Positions 8,969-20,000 of a stretch of 64,000 nucleotides of DNA are shown here, one piece after another (positions within the stretch are counted from its first letter, which is position 1; each line of letters begins with the position of its first letter). The stretch comes from Prauserella marina. Its GTDB lineage: Bacteria > Actinomycetota > Actinomycetes > Mycobacteriales > Pseudonocardiaceae. Under the pieces are notes generated by a model that was not told where the DNA came from, did not search any database, and saw only the letters and a program-made list of their open reading frames with translations. The position numbers and the translations under genes were made by a program. Where the stretch lies: positions 1,414,501-1,478,500 of the forward strand of contig NZ_CP016353.1 in NCBI RefSeq assembly GCF_002240355.1. The letters run 5' to 3'.

Positions 8969-9541
8969 TCAGTCGAACCGGAGCGGCGTTTCCGGCAACG
9001 TCGTGCCGACGATGTCGGAGATGAGTTGCAGCGGCCCCGTCCCGGTGTCCGGAGGCACGGTCAGTGCGACGTAGACGGGCCGGTCGATCACGTACCAGGT
9101 CGCGGTGCCGTCCTCGGCCGGTACCTGGAGCCAGGTCACGTCGTTGATCGCCCTCGTGTCGGACGTTCGCGTCAGCTCGGGCGGGCGGTCCAGCCCGCAC
9201 CGCAGCACGACGGGGTTGTCGAAACCCCATGCCGCCGTCGCGTCAGGGGCGGGTTCGGCGAGTTCCCGCTTCGGGAGCGCTTCGCCAGCCGATTCCAGTT
9301 CGCGGGGCAGTTCGGCGAGCAGCGAGGCGCACTCCGGCGAATCGGCGTCCGGCGCCGGAATGGACACCAGCGGCAGCGGGCCCCGCTGCGCGGGCTGGTC
9401 CTGAGAAGGAGCGGCGGAATCGCCGGAATCTCCGGTATCGCCGGAGGTCAGCCCGAAAAAGCCGACCACGACGGCGAGACCGGCCGCGAGCGCGGCGGCG
9501 ATGACGATCAGCACACGGGGCGGCGCACCGGTATCGGACAC
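8969..9541 (-). CDS. DUF3515 family membrane-anchored protein
   Basis: 190 residues. One N-terminal membrane segment (about residues 10-30) is followed by an acidic, Ser-rich linker and an extracellular DUF3515-type domain beginning PLVSIPAPDADSPEC, with AAWGFDNPVVLRCG and WYVIDRPVYVALTVP. Function is unknown. In actinobacteria the family is repeatedly found beside ddl and thiL (Rv2980 in M. tuberculosis), as here, which supports the family call but not a function. It ends at the bidirectional hairpin after ddl and is upstream-adjacent to the Lrp-type RAM protein. Confidence 0.85.
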   Translation of the reverse strand: MSDTGAPPRVLIVIAAALAAGLAVVVGFFGLTSGDTGDSGDSAAPSQDQPAQRGPLPLVSIPAPDADSPECASLLAELPRELESAGEALPKRELAEPAPDATAAWGFDNPVVLRCGLDRPPELTRTSDTRAINDVTWLQVPAEDGTATWYVIDRPVYVALTVPPDTGTGPLQLISDIVGTTLPETPLRFD

Positions 9542-9561
9542 GCCGCCATGACACCACAGGG

Positions 9562-9795
9562 TCAGAGATGAACCACGGGGCAGGTCAGGGTGCGCGTGAT
9601 GCCTTCCACATTCTGTACGTTCGCGACGACGAGCTGACCCAGTTCGTCGACGTTGTCCGCGGTCGCGCGCACGATCACGTCGTAGGGCCCCGTGACATCC
9701 TCAGAGCTGGTCACGCCGGGAATTCCGGCGATCTCGGAGGCGACGGTAGCTGCCTTGCCTACCTCGGTCTGAATGAGGATGTATGCGTGGACCAC
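9562..9795 (-). CDS. Stand-alone Lrp/AsnC ligand-binding (RAM) domain protein
   Basis: 77 residues from GTG at 9795 (VVHAYILIQTEVGKAA), with GAGGGG 5-6 nt upstream; the open frame is longer but unsupported. It has only the alpha/beta RAM ligand-binding domain of Lrp/AsnC regulators (VTSSEDVTGPYDVIVRA, VNVQ-type dimer face, ending TLTCPVVHL) and no helix-turn-helix. Such small proteins may modulate full Lrp regulators or bind amino acids. It diverges from thiL. The same small gene lies next to thiL in many actinobacteria. Confidence 0.88.
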   Translation of the reverse strand: MVHAYILIQTEVGKAATVASEIAGIPGVTSSEDVTGPYDVIVRATADNVDELGQLVVANVQNVEGITRTLTCPVVHL

Positions 9796-9924
9796 GGCGC
9801 GCCCCTCCGCGTAGTTGGCTGACGAAAGCTCAAGATAGGACCGTTGAAGAAACGTACCCCAGCTTTGCGGTGCTCGGATATCTGAGCATGTCGGTAGCAC
9901 TTCAGTAAATCACCGGAGGTGTGT

Positions 9925-10923
9925 GTGGACGACCACGCGGCGGAAGACAGAACGACGAGAGAGTCCGCCGCCGAAGGCGGTGCCACGGTGGCCTCCGTCG
10001 GCGAGTTCGGGTTGATCAGGCAGGTCACCGAGGGCAGGACCCAGCCTTCGACGACCCTGCTCGGTCCAGGCGACGACGCCGCGGTCGTCGCCGCGCCGGA
10101 CGGCAGGGTCGTCGTGTCGACGGACGTGCTGGTGCAGGGAGTGCACTTCCGGCTCGACTGGTCGAGCGCGGAGCAGGTGGGCCGCAAGGCGGTCGCGGTG
10201 AATCTCGCCGACATCGCGGCCATGGGCGCCGTCCCCACCTCGGTGGTCGTCGGCCTCGCCTGCCCTTCCGACACGAAGGCCGCGCTGGTGAACGAACTTG
10301 TCGATGGCCTCGCGGCGGAGGCGGAGCGCGCGAGGGTTGGGCTCGTCGGCGGCGACATGGTCACGGCCGACCAGTTCGTGATCAGCATCACGGCGCTCGG
10401 CGACCTCGGTGGCAGGGCTCCGGTCACGCGGTCCGGCGCGCGGCCGGGCGACGTCGTCGCGGTGTGCGGGCGGCTCGGCTGGGCCGCGGCCGGTCTCGCC
10501 GTGCTCGGGAGGGGCTTTCGCTCACCGGTCGGTGTCGTCAACGCGCAGCGCTTCCCCGAGCCGCCTTACTCGGCGGGGCCCTCGGCGGCGATCGCGGGCG
10601 CCACGGCCATGATCGACGTGTCGGACGGGCTGCTCGCCGACCTCGGCCACCTCGCGGAGTCGTCGCGGGTCGGCATCGACGTGCACACCGACCGGCTGCC
10701 TGTCCCTCGCAAACTCACCGACGTGGGCTCCGCGCTCGGCGCCGATCCGATGCGGTGGATCCTCACCGGTGGTGAGGATCACGCGCTGGCGGCGACCTTC
10801 CCCTCGTTCACCGATCTGCCGGAAGGCTGGCAGCGCATCGGCGACGTATTGATGCCCGACACGGGAATCACGGTCGACGGAGCCCCCTACGAACAGGAAA
10901 CGGGTTGGGAGCATTGGCGCTGA
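9925..10923 (+). CDS. thiL: Thiamine-monophosphate kinase
   Basis: 332 residues from GTG at 9925, selected because GGAGG (9915-9919) gives 5-nt spacing; a GTG at 9919 would overlap that site. It phosphorylates thiamine monophosphate to the cofactor thiamine diphosphate. Family blocks are clear: VGEFGLIRQVT, LLGPGDDAAVV (Mg-ATP site), VSTDVLVQGVHFRLDW, VNLADIAAMGA, GGDMV and IDVSDGLLADLGHLA. The N-terminal about 25 residues precede the usual start of homology. It is the first gene of a run with the GNAT and gamma-carbonic-anhydrase genes and ung. Confidence 0.95.
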   Translation: MDDHAAEDRTTRESAAEGGATVASVGEFGLIRQVTEGRTQPSTTLLGPGDDAAVVAAPDGRVVVSTDVLVQGVHFRLDWSSAEQVGRKAVAVNLADIAAMGAVPTSVVVGLACPSDTKAALVNELVDGLAAEAERARVGLVGGDMVTADQFVISITALGDLGGRAPVTRSGARPGDVVAVCGRLGWAAAGLAVLGRGFRSPVGVVNAQRFPEPPYSAGPSAAIAGATAMIDVSDGLLADLGHLAESSRVGIDVHTDRLPVPRKLTDVGSALGADPMRWILTGGEDHALAATFPSFTDLPEGWQRIGDVLMPDTGITVDGAPYEQETGWEHWR

Positions 10924-10932
10924 TCGGGTTTG

Positions 10933-11430
10933 ATGGAGGCCGTGGACATTCGCGTTCTCGCCTTCGATCACCCCGACTCCGTGAAGCTCATCGACCTGGT
11001 GCAGCAGGAGTACGTGACGCGGTACGGCGACCCCGACGTGACCCCCGTCGATCCCGCCGAGTTCGCGGCTCCGCACGGGATCTTCCTCGTCGGCTACCTC
11101 GACGGCGTGCCGGTCGCCTGTGGTGGCTGGCGGGCGCACGACGGCCCCGCGCCCGAATTCCGGAGGGGCGACGCCGAACTCAAGCGCATGTTCGTCACGC
11201 TTCCCGCGCGGGGCAAGGGATTCGCCCGCGCGATGCTCGCCGAGCTCGAACGCACCGCTCGCGAGGCCGGCCGGAGGCGATGCGTGCTGGAGACCGGCAC
11301 CAGGCAGCCGGAAGCCATCGCGCTGTACCGTTCCTCGGGCTACACCGGCATCCCCAAGTTCGGTGTCTACCGGAACGACGCGGAAAGCCTGTGCCTCGCG
11401 AAGGAATTCGGCGCGGCGCGGCAGGGGTGA
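10933..11430 (+). CDS. GNAT family N-acetyltransferase
   Basis: About 165 residues from ATG at 10933; GTG at 10942 and TTG at 10930 are alternatives. The GNAT fold shows the acetyl-CoA binding segment KRMFVTLPARGKGFARAM (Q/RxxGxG/A type: ARGKGFA) and the C-terminal strand ALYRSSGYTGIPKFGVY. The substrate is unknown. It starts 10 bp after thiL and precedes the carbonic-anhydrase-like gene by 22 bp, so it is probably in the same transcript. Confidence 0.85.
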   Translation: MEAVDIRVLAFDHPDSVKLIDLVQQEYVTRYGDPDVTPVDPAEFAAPHGIFLVGYLDGVPVACGGWRAHDGPAPEFRRGDAELKRMFVTLPARGKGFARAMLAELERTAREAGRRRCVLETGTRQPEAIALYRSSGYTGIPKFGVYRNDAESLCLAKEFGAARQG

Positions 11431-11452
11431 GAGGAAAGGACGGGTACCGGCG

Positions 11453-11974
11453 ATGCCGATCTACGCACTCGGAGACCTGGAACCGGACATCCATCCCGAC
11501 GCCTACGTCCATCCCGACGCGACGGTGATCGGCGACGTCCGGATCGGCCCGCACGCCTCGGTGTGGCCGCAGACGGTACTGCGCGGCGACAACGGCTACA
11601 TCGAACTGGGCGCGAGGTCCAACATCCAGGACGGCTGCGTCGTGCACTGCACCCGTGCCGATCCCACGGTTCTCGGTCCCGGTTCGGCCATCGGGCACGC
11701 CGTGCACGTCGAGGGCGCCCGCATCGGATCGAACTGCCTCATCGCCTCTGGTTCCGTCGTGCTCAACGGAAGCGTCATCGAGGACGGTGGCATGGTCGGC
11801 GCCGGTGCCGTGCTGTCCTACAACGGGCACGTGCCGCCGGGCCACATCGCGCTGGGTGTTCCGGCGAAGATCAGGGAGAACACGTCGTTCGGTGCCGAGC
11901 AGATCACGCGCGTGGTCGAGAGCTACGTCGGCCGCGCGGCCAGGTTCAAGAAGGAACTGCGCAGGCTGGACTGA
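11453..11974 (+). CDS. Gamma-class carbonic anhydrase-like hexapeptide-repeat protein
   Basis: 173 residues from ATG at 11453, preceded by GAGGAAAGGA. The left-handed beta-helix is evident from hexapeptide repeats ([37 protein letters not shown]) and a C-terminal helix. Compared with the usual gamma-CA metal site, H65 (VVHC) and H82 (IGH) are present, but the third ligand in the GHxxxxH arrangement is E87 (GHAVHVEG). Catalytic carbonic anhydrase activity is therefore uncertain. This variant may be normal for the YrdA/CaiE-like actinobacterial subgroup. Confidence 0.85.
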   Translation: MPIYALGDLEPDIHPDAYVHPDATVIGDVRIGPHASVWPQTVLRGDNGYIELGARSNIQDGCVVHCTRADPTVLGPGSAIGHAVHVEGARIGSNCLIASGSVVLNGSVIEDGGMVGAGAVLSYNGHVPPGHIALGVPAKIRENTSFGAEQITRVVESYVGRAARFKKELRRLD

Positions 11975-12027
11975 GCAGGCCGGGTGGGGGACACCCGTGC
12001 GGGTGCCGACCGCTAGGCTCGCTTGCC

Positions 12028-12705
12028 GTGACCGCACGACCGCTGACCGACATCATCGACGCGGGCTGGGCACGCGCCCTCGCCCCCGTCGAGGACAAGA
12101 TCGCCGCGATGGGCGAGTTCCTGCGTGCCGAGGTGGCGGCGGGAAGGAAGTACCTGCCTGCCGGTGACCACATTCTGCGTGCGTTCACGCAGCCGTTCGC
12201 CGGTGTCAGGGTGCTCATCGTCGGGCAGGACCCCTACCCGACACCCGGCCACCCGATCGGCCTTTCCTTCGCCGTCGCTCCCGATGTCAGGCCACTGCCC
12301 AAGAGCCTGGTCAACATCTACAAGGAGTACTGCGACGACCTCGGCCATCCCGCGCCGTCCAACGGTGACCTGACTCCGTGGACGGAACAGGGTGTGGTGC
12401 TGCTCAACAGGGCGCTGACCGTGGCGCCGGGACGCCCCAACTCACACCAGGGCAAGGGCTGGGAAGACATCACCGAGCAGGCCATCCGCGCGCTCGCCGC
12501 GAGGGACGAGCCCATGGTGGCCATCCTGTGGGGCAGCAACGCGCGCAAGCTCAAGCCGCTGCTGGGGCAGGTGCCCAGCGTCGAATCGGTGCATCCGAGT
12601 CCCTTGTCCGCGCACAACGGGTTCTTCGGGTCCCGCCCGTTCAGCAAGGCCAACGCGCTGCTCGAACAGCAGGGCGCCGCACCCATCGACTGGAAACTGC
12701 CCTAG
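12028..12705 (+). CDS. ung: Uracil-DNA glycosylase
   Basis: 225 residues from GTG at 12028. No Shine-Dalgarno is visible but TAGGCT ends 8 nt upstream of the GTG, matching the -10 position of a leaderless actinobacterial promoter. Ung removes uracil from DNA to start base-excision repair. Family 1 motifs are intact: [16 protein letters not shown] (water-activating Asp and uracil pocket), the LLNRALTV segment and [17 protein letters not shown] (catalytic His and DNA-intercalating loop). It is followed by a strong hairpin and the convergent rpmB. Confidence 0.96.
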   Translation: MTARPLTDIIDAGWARALAPVEDKIAAMGEFLRAEVAAGRKYLPAGDHILRAFTQPFAGVRVLIVGQDPYPTPGHPIGLSFAVAPDVRPLPKSLVNIYKEYCDDLGHPAPSNGDLTPWTEQGVVLLNRALTVAPGRPNSHQGKGWEDITEQAIRALAARDEPMVAILWGSNARKLKPLLGQVPSVESVHPSPLSAHNGFFGSRPFSKANALLEQQGAAPIDWKLP

Positions 12706-12766
12706 CCCTCGTTTCACGGTCGGCTTGGGTGGCGGTGCCGGTAGCGGAACCCGAGGACGCGCACAG

Positions 12767-12805
12767 CGAAAGGCCCGGTGGACGATGCGTCCACCGGGCC
12801 TTTCG
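12767..12805. terminator. Bidirectional terminator between ung and rpmB
   Basis: A 17-bp perfect stem (12767-12783 with 12789-12805, core GGCCCGGTGGAC) around a 5-nt loop. It lies between the convergent genes ung and rpmB and begins with AAA and ends with TTT on the respective strands, so it can serve both. Confidence 0.85.
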
Positions 12806-12836
12806 CGGGAAATACTGGGGCGTCTGCCCGAACGAT

Positions 12837-13028
12837 TCAGCCCCTGACGACCTTGCCGGCCTTGAGGCAGGAGGTGCACACGTTCAGGCGCTTCTTCTGG
12901 GAAAGCCCGATCTTGGCGTGCACGGTCTGGATGTTCGGGTTCCACCGGCGGTTGGTACGCCGGTGAGAGTGCGAGACCGACTTGCCGAAGCCCGGCCCCT
13001 TGCCACAGACGTCGCACACGGCAGCCAC
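12837..13028 (-). CDS. rpmB: 50S ribosomal protein L28
   Basis: 63 residues from GTG at 13028 ([15 protein letters not shown]). L28 is a structural protein of the large ribosomal subunit. This is the zinc-ribbon (C+) version: CDVC near the N-terminus and CTSC near the C-terminus form the metal site, with [18 protein letters not shown] between. Zinc-containing L28 is often the constitutive form where a Cys-less zinc-independent paralogue exists elsewhere; none is seen in this window. It diverges from the DAK2 gene and ends at the shared terminator. Confidence 0.96.
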   Translation of the reverse strand: MAAVCDVCGKGPGFGKSVSHSHRRTNRRWNPNIQTVHAKIGLSQKKRLNVCTSCLKAGKVVRG

Positions 13029-13187
13029 GTCGAACACTCCTCGAAGATTGGGGTACAAGAACCCGCCCGGAAGGTTCACCGGGCAACTCGACCAGGGTAG
13101 CCGGTGCGCTCCCGGCTTTCGCATCCGGGTCGCTACCCTCGCGGACAACCCCTGACGGTCGATCCCCGGAGTGGAGAAGGATACGCC

Positions 13188-14759
13188 GTGCTGGCCTTGG
13201 ACGTGGTGGCGGTGCGCGCGTGGGCCGCCGCGTGCGTGCGGAGCCTGAGCGCGCTGCGGTCCGACATCGACGGCATCAACGTGTACCCCGTCGCCGACTC
13301 CGACACCGGCTCGAATCTGCTGCACACGCTCACCGCCGCGAACACCGCGCTCACGCGGGCACAGGGGGTGGAATCCGCGGGCGAGGCGCTGCGGGTGCTC
13401 GCCGGTGGCGCGGTCGCCGAGGCGCGGGGCAATTCCGGAGTCATCATGTCCCAGGTGCTGCGCGGGTTCGCCGAGTCGGCGGGCGGGTTCGCCGAGGTCG
13501 ACGGGGCGCGGCTGGCGGCGGCCCTTCGCGCGGCTGACCGGTTCGCGACGAGCGCGGTGGCCCGCCCCGTCGCGGGAACCATGCTCAGCGTGCTGCACGC
13601 CGTCGCCGTCGCGACGCGTGACGCGACGGTCACCGAGGTGGTCACCGCCGCGGCGGAGACGGCGGCCGACGCGTTGGAGGAGACCCCGCACCAGCTCGCC
13701 GTACTGGCGAGGGCCGGTGTCGTCGACGCGGGCGGCAGGGGGCTCGTCGCCGTGCTCGACGCGCTGGTGGGCGTCGTGACCGGAGCCGATCACCAGCCGT
13801 GGCACGCGGTGGAGGCACACGTGCCTTCGTCGCCGAAGCCGGTGGCGTGGGAGGTCATGTACCTGCTCGCCGACGCGCGGGAGGACGCGCTGCCTTCCTT
13901 GCGCAGGGCGTTGTCGGGGCTCGGTGACAGCGTGACCGTCGCGGGCGACGGCGCGGGCAACCACGCGGTACATGTGCACTGCGCCGACATCGGCGCCGCC
14001 CTTGAGGCGGGTCTCCTGCACGGCAGGCCGCACAGTGTGCGGGTCGAGCCGCTCATGACACCGGCGCCGGAGGACACGACGCTTGCCGCGGGTGAGCGGG
14101 CCGTCGTCGCCGTCGTGCACGGTGAAGGAGTCGCCGGCCTGATCGACGGCGAGGGGATCGCCGTGTTGCGGCTGGCGGCGGGAGAGCAGCCGGAGACCGA
14201 GGAGCTGATCGGGCTCATCACCGAAACGGCGGCGGCACACGTCACCGTTCTGCCAGGCGGGGTCGAGCTGACCGCGGCTGCCGAGCGGATCGCGGGCCAC
14301 CCCACCCTGGAGGGCAAGGACGTCGTCGTGGTGCCGTGTGCCTCGCCGGTTCAGGTGCTTTCCGCGCTGGCCGTGCACGATCCGGGCCGCAAGGTGGGTG
14401 CCGACGTCGTCGCGATGGCGGAGGCCGCCGCCGCGACGAGGCGGGGTGATCTCGTTGTGGCGCAAGAGGAATCCATCACCTGGGTGGGCCGAGCGCAGGC
14501 CGGTGACGTGGTCGGGCTCGTCGACGGCGAGGTGGTGCTCATCGAGCGGGCCGAGCGCGTCGCGGAGGCGGCGGGTGCCGTGCTCGAACGGATGCTGGTC
14601 GTCGGAGGGGAGCTGGTCACGCTGCTCACCGGCGAGGGGGCGCCTCCCGGTATCGAGGAGTCCGTCGCGGCTCATCTGCGGGCCGTGCACCCGGAGGTCG
14701 AACTGGTGTGCTATTCCGGTGGGCAGACGGACGCGCTGTTGCTGATGGGGGTCGAGTGA
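13188..14759 (+). CDS. DAK2 domain-containing kinase-like protein (FakA/YloV type)
   Basis: 523 residues from GTG at 13188, with GGAGAAGG 7 nt upstream. The N-terminal DAK2/DhaL domain carries the Mg-ATP motif [12 protein letters not shown] (about residues 27-38) and the [14 protein letters not shown] loop. The central and C-terminal parts resemble FakA/YloV. FakA partners with FakB proteins to phosphorylate fatty acids in Firmicutes; the actinobacterial role is unproven. In M. tuberculosis this gene appears as Rv2975c/Rv2974c beside recG. Its stop overlaps the recG start by 3 bases, so translation is coupled. Confidence 0.88.
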   Translation: MLALDVVAVRAWAAACVRSLSALRSDIDGINVYPVADSDTGSNLLHTLTAANTALTRAQGVESAGEALRVLAGGAVAEARGNSGVIMSQVLRGFAESAGGFAEVDGARLAAALRAADRFATSAVARPVAGTMLSVLHAVAVATRDATVTEVVTAAAETAADALEETPHQLAVLARAGVVDAGGRGLVAVLDALVGVVTGADHQPWHAVEAHVPSSPKPVAWEVMYLLADAREDALPSLRRALSGLGDSVTVAGDGAGNHAVHVHCADIGAALEAGLLHGRPHSVRVEPLMTPAPEDTTLAAGERAVVAVVHGEGVAGLIDGEGIAVLRLAAGEQPETEELIGLITETAAAHVTVLPGGVELTAAAERIAGHPTLEGKDVVVVPCASPVQVLSALAVHDPGRKVGADVVAMAEAAAATRRGDLVVAQEESITWVGRAQAGDVVGLVDGEVVLIERAERVAEAAGAVLERMLVVGGELVTLLTGEGAPPGIEESVAAHLRAVHPEVELVCYSGGQTDALLLMGVE

Positions 14760-16912
14760 CCGAGTTGCACGACAAGCTGACCGGGGTGGTCGGCGCGAAG
14801 GCCGCGGGAGCGCTGGCCAAATCGCTGGACATCCACACCGTCGCCGACCTGCTCAGGCACTATCCGCGCCGGTACGCGCGCAGGGGCGAGCTCACCGACA
14901 TCGCCGGTCTCGAACTCGGCGAGCACGCGACCGTGCTGGCCAGGGTGGAGTCGGCGACGAAGAAGCCGATGCGCCAGCGCAAGGGCTCCATTCTCGAAGT
15001 CACCATCACCGACGGCAGGCGGCGGCTGTCCTGCGCGTTCTTCGGCAACCAGGCGTGGCGGGAAAGGGAACTGCGGCCCGGCAAGACCGGTCTGTTCGCG
15101 GGCAAGGTGACCGCGTTTCGCAACACCCTGCAACTGGCCAACCCCGAGTACGAGCTGATCGACCCCGACGATGATATGTCCACAATGGACGATTTCCTCG
15201 CCGAGATCATTCCCGTCTATCCCGCCGCGCAAGGGATCCAGTCCTGGACCATCGGTTACGCGGTGCGGCAGGTGCTCGCGACGCTGGAGGACGGCGACGA
15301 CCCGGTGCCCTCCTGGCTGCGCGAGGAGCATCAGCTCGACGATCTCTACGAGGCGTTGCGGCAGATCCACCGGCCGGAGAGTTTCGAGCAGCTCGACTCC
15401 GCGAGGGAACGGCTCAAGTGGGACGAGGCGCTTGCCGTCCAGCTCATCTTCGCTCAGCGCAGGTATTCCACGATCTCGCGGCCCGCGCCGTCCTGCCCCG
15501 TCGTGCCGGACGGGGTCGCCGCGGCCTTCGACGGGAAGCTGCCCTTCGAGCTGACGAAGGGGCAGCGGGAGGTCGGTTCGGCCGTCGCGGCCGATCTGGC
15601 CACTGAGCATCCGATGAACCGCCTGCTACAGGGTGAGGTCGGCAGCGGCAAGACCATCGTCGCGCTGCGGGCCATGCTCCAGGTGGTCGACGCGGGGCGG
15701 CAGGCCGCGCTGCTCGCGCCGACGGAAGTGCTGGCAGCGCAGCACGCCCGTTCGCTGCGCGAGATGCTTGGCGATCTCGGCATGGCGGGGGAGCTGGGCG
15801 CTGCCGACAAGTCGACCCGTATCACCCTGCTCACCGGATCGATGTCGGCAAAGGAACGCAAGCAGGCGCTGCTCGACGCCGCGAGCGGCGCGGCGGGCAT
15901 CGTCGTCGGAACGCACGCGCTCATCCAGGATCACGTCTCGTTCGCCGATCTCGCCTTCGTCGTGGTCGACGAGCAGCACCGTTTCGGCGTCGAGCAGCGG
16001 GACGCGCTGCGGTCGAGAGGGGCGAACTCGACGAGTCCGCACGTGCTGGTCATGACGGCGACCCCCATCCCGAGGACGGTCGCGATGACCGTCTACGGCG
16101 ACCTTGAGGTGTCCTCGCTGCGGGAACTGCCCGCTGGGCGTTCGCCGATCTCCACGAGCGTCGTGCCCGTCGCCGAGAAACCGGCGTGGCTCGACAGGGC
16201 GTGGCAGCGGGTGACCGAGGAGGTCGGCAAGGGACACCAGGCGTACGTGGTGTGCCCGAGGATCGGCGACGAGCCGCCGTCGGACAAGAGCGACAAGCGC
16301 CCAGCCATCGCGGTGCTCGATCTCGTTCCCCAGCTCGAACAGGGACCGCTGCGCGGGCTGCGGATCGGGGTCCTGCACGGGAGGCTGCCGGGCGAGGAGA
16401 AGGACGCGGTGATGCGTGCTTTCGCGGCGGCCGAGATCGACGTGCTGGTGGCGACGACGGTGATCGAGGTCGGCGTGAACGTGCCCAACGCGACGCTCAT
16501 GGCGATCATGGACGCCGACCGGTTCGGGGTGAGCCAGCTCCACCAGTTGCGCGGCAGGGTCGGCAGGGGCAGCGTGCCGGGGTTGTGCCTGCTCGTCACC
16601 GAGGCCCTCGACGGTACGAGCACGAGGGCGAGGCTCGCCGCGGTCGAGTCGACGCTCGACGGGTTCGAGTTGTCCAAGCTCGATCTCGAACTGCGCAGGG
16701 AGGGCGACATCCTCGGCGCGGCGCAATCGGGAAAGCGCTCGGGCCTGAAGCTGCTGTCATTGCTGGCCGACGAACCGGTCATCGCGGGAGCGAGAGCCGT
16801 CGCGCAGCGGATCGTCGAGCGCGATCCTTCGCTGACCGAGCATCCCGGGCTGGCAGGCATGGTGTCCGAGGTGATCGACACCGAACGGGCCGAATACCTC
16901 GACAAGTCCTGA
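14756..16912 (+). CDS. recG: ATP-dependent DNA helicase RecG
   Basis: 718 residues from GTG at 14756, overlapping the upstream stop (GTGA). RecG reverses stalled forks and processes branched DNA. An N-terminal OB/wedge domain ([16 protein letters not shown]) is followed by the SF2 helicase core: Walker A GEVGSGKT at about residues 293-300, DEQHRFG (the RecG version of the DExH box), TATPIPRT, and motif [11 protein letters not shown]. The C-terminus is complete. The conserved neighbour in other actinobacteria is pyc or rsmD; here pyc follows, but rsmD is displaced by 25 kb. Confidence 0.97.
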   Translation: MTELHDKLTGVVGAKAAGALAKSLDIHTVADLLRHYPRRYARRGELTDIAGLELGEHATVLARVESATKKPMRQRKGSILEVTITDGRRRLSCAFFGNQAWRERELRPGKTGLFAGKVTAFRNTLQLANPEYELIDPDDDMSTMDDFLAEIIPVYPAAQGIQSWTIGYAVRQVLATLEDGDDPVPSWLREEHQLDDLYEALRQIHRPESFEQLDSARERLKWDEALAVQLIFAQRRYSTISRPAPSCPVVPDGVAAAFDGKLPFELTKGQREVGSAVAADLATEHPMNRLLQGEVGSGKTIVALRAMLQVVDAGRQAALLAPTEVLAAQHARSLREMLGDLGMAGELGAADKSTRITLLTGSMSAKERKQALLDAASGAAGIVVGTHALIQDHVSFADLAFVVVDEQHRFGVEQRDALRSRGANSTSPHVLVMTATPIPRTVAMTVYGDLEVSSLRELPAGRSPISTSVVPVAEKPAWLDRAWQRVTEEVGKGHQAYVVCPRIGDEPPSDKSDKRPAIAVLDLVPQLEQGPLRGLRIGVLHGRLPGEEKDAVMRAFAAAEIDVLVATTVIEVGVNVPNATLMAIMDADRFGVSQLHQLRGRVGRGSVPGLCLLVTEALDGTSTRARLAAVESTLDGFELSKLDLELRREGDILGAAQSGKRSGLKLLSLLADEPVIAGARAVAQRIVERDPSLTEHPGLAGMVSEVIDTERAEYLDKS

Positions 16913-17081
16913 CCCGTGCGGAGGGTGCACGGCAGGTAACGTCTGGCGTGGTTGCCGGTGCCTCGGCCCGTTCTCCGGATGAGGTCCGAATGAGGTCCAT
17001 CACCTGGGATGGAACTCCCGGAGAGCGGGACTTTCGAGGTAACGTGCCTGCGACCGATCCGAGCAACCGGAAGGACCGGGG

Positions 17082-20000
17082 ATGTTCCGCAAAGTGCTCG
17101 TCGCCAACAGGGGCGAGATCGCCATTCGCGCGTTCCGTGCTGCCTACGAACTGGGCGCGGGCACGGTCGCCGTGTTCCCGCACGAGGATCGCAATTCACT
17201 GCACCGGCTCAAGGCCGACGAGGCGTACGAGATCGGCGAGCAAGGCCACCCCGTGCGGGCCTACCTCTCCGTCGACGAGGTCGTCCGCGCCGCTCGCATG
17301 GCCGGAGCCGACGCCGTCTACCCCGGGTACGGATTTCTGTCGGAGAACCCCGATCTGGCCAGAGCGTGCGAGGAAGCGGGAATCGCCTTCGTCGGCCCTT
17401 CCGCCGACATCCTCGAACTGACCGGCAACAAGGCGCGCGCCGTCGCCGCCGCCCGCGAGGCGGGCGTGCCCGTGCTCGGCTCGTCGGCGCCCTCGTCCGA
17501 TGTGGACGAACTGGTCGAGGCGGCTGGCGAACTCGGATTCCCCGTCTTCGTCAAGGCCGTCGCCGGTGGCGGCGGGCGCGGCATGCGCAGGGTCGGCGAC
17601 CCCAAGCAGCTCAGGGAGTCCATCGAGGCAGCGGCGAGGGAAGCCGAATCCGCCTTCGGTGACCCCACCGTCTTCCTGGAGAAGGCGGTGGTCGAGCCCC
17701 GCCACATCGAGGTGCAGATCCTCAGCGACGGCACCGGTGGCGAGGACGGCGTCATCCACCTCTACGAGCGCGACTGTTCCGTGCAGCGGCGGCACCAGAA
17801 GGTCATCGAACTCGCCCCCGCGCCCAATCTGGATCCGGAACTGCGGGAACGGATCTGCGCCGACGCGGTCAAGTTCGCGAAGCAGATCGGCTACCGCAAC
17901 GCGGGCACCGTCGAATTCCTCGTCGACCGCGACGGCAACCACGTCTTCATCGAGATGAACCCGCGCATCCAGGTCGAGCACACGGTGACCGAGGAGGTCA
18001 CCGACGTCGACCTCGTGCAGTCGCAGTTGCGGATCGCGGCGGGTGAGACGCTGTCGGAGCTCGGCCTCACCCAGGACTCGGTCTACCTTCGCGGCGCCGC
18101 CATGCAGTGCAGGATCACCACGGAGGATCCGGCCAACGGCTTCCGGCCGGACACCGGCATGATCAGCGCCTACCGCTCGCCTGGCGGCTCCGGCATCCGG
18201 CTCGACGGCGGAACCGCCTTCGCCGGCACCGAGATCAGCGCGCACTTCGACTCGATGCTCGTCAAGCTCACGTGCAGGGGAAGGACGTTCAAGACCGCCG
18301 TCGGAAGGGCGCGCAGGGCGCTCGCCGAGTTCCGCATTCGCGGTGTGGCGACGAACATCCCGTTCCTGCAAGCCGTGCTCGACGACGCCGACTTCCAGGA
18401 AGGCCGGGTCACCACGGCGTTCATCGAGGAACGGCCGCACCTGCTCACCGCGCGGCACTCCGCGGACAGGGGCACGCGCCTGCTCAACTACCTCGCCGAC
18501 GTCACGGTCAACAAACCGAACGGCGAACGGCCGAGGCTCATCAACCCGGAGACCAAGATCCCGCCGCTGCCCGACGGTCCTCCGCCGCCGGGATCGAAGC
18601 AGCGGCTCACTGAACTCGGGCCGGAGGGCTTCGCCCGGTGGATGCGGGAGTCGCCGAATGTCGGCGTCACCGACACCACCTTCCGCGACGCTCACCAGTC
18701 CCTGCTCGCGACAAGGGTGCGCAGCAAGGACCTGCTCGCCATCGCGCCGGTCGTCGCCAAGACCGTTCCCCAGCTGCTTTCGGTCGAATGCTGGGGCGGG
18801 GCGACCTACGACGTCGCGCTGCGCTTCCTCGCCGAGGACCCGTGGGAACGGCTCGCCGGACTGCGTGAGGCGATCCCCAACGTGTGCCTGCAGATGCTGC
18901 TGAGGGGACGCAACACCGTCGGCTACACCCCGTATCCCACCGAGGTGACCGACGCGTTCGTCGACGAGGCGACCAGGACCGGCATCGACATCTTCCGCAT
19001 CTTCGACGCACTCAACGACGTCGAGCAGATGCGGCCCGCGATCGACGCGGTGCGCGCGACGGGAACGGCGGTCGCCGAGGTGGCGCTGTGCTACACCTCG
19101 GACCTTTCGGATCCGGCCGAGAAGCTGTACACGCTCGACTACTACCTCAAGCTCGCCGAGCAGATCGTCGGCGCGGGCGCGCACGTGCTCGCGATCAAGG
19201 ACATGGCGGGACTGCTGCGGGCACCGGCCGCGGCGAAGCTGGTCACCGCGCTGCGCAAGGAATTCGACCTTCCGGTGCACATCCACACGCACGACACGGC
19301 TGGCGGTCAGCTCGGCAGCTATCTCGCGGCGATCAACGCGGGAGCCGACGCGGTCGACGGTGCCGTCGCGTCCATGGCGGGCACCACCTCGCAGCCGTCG
19401 CTGTCGGCGATCGTGGCGGCGACCGACTTCTCGGCGAGGCCGACGGGCTTGGATCTCCAGGCCATCGGTGATCTGGAGCCGTACTGGGAGATCGTGCGCA
19501 AGATCTACGCGCCGTTCGAGGCGGGGCTGGCCTCCCCGACCGGGCGGGTCTATCACCACGAGATCCCGGGAGGGCAGCTCTCCAACCTGCGTACTCAGGC
19601 GAAGGCGCTCGGTCTCGGCGACCGGTTCGAGGACATCGAGGCCATGTACGCCGCGGCTGACCGGATGCTCGGTCACCTCGTGAAGGTCACGCCGTCCTCG
19701 AAGGTCGTCGGTGACCTCGCGCTGCACCTCGTCGGCGCGGGCGTCGCGCCGGAGGACTTCGAGGCCGACCCCGGCAAGTACGACATCCCGGACTCGGTCA
19801 TCGGGTTCCTGCGCGGCGAACTCGGTGACCCGCCTGGCGGCTGGCCCGAACCGTTCCGCACCAAGGCACTCGCGGGAAGGGCGAACGCGAAACCCGTCGC
19901 CGAACTGTCCGAAGAGGACAAGGGCGACCTCGCCGCCGACCGGCGCGGCACGCTGAACCGGTTGCTGTTCCCCGCGCCGACCCAGGAGTACGTCGCTCAC

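Noticed and set aside
13104-13187. Upstream extension of the DAK2 gene
   Set aside because: The extension lacks homology and a ribosome-binding site; GTG at 13188 has GGAGAAGG at ideal spacing.
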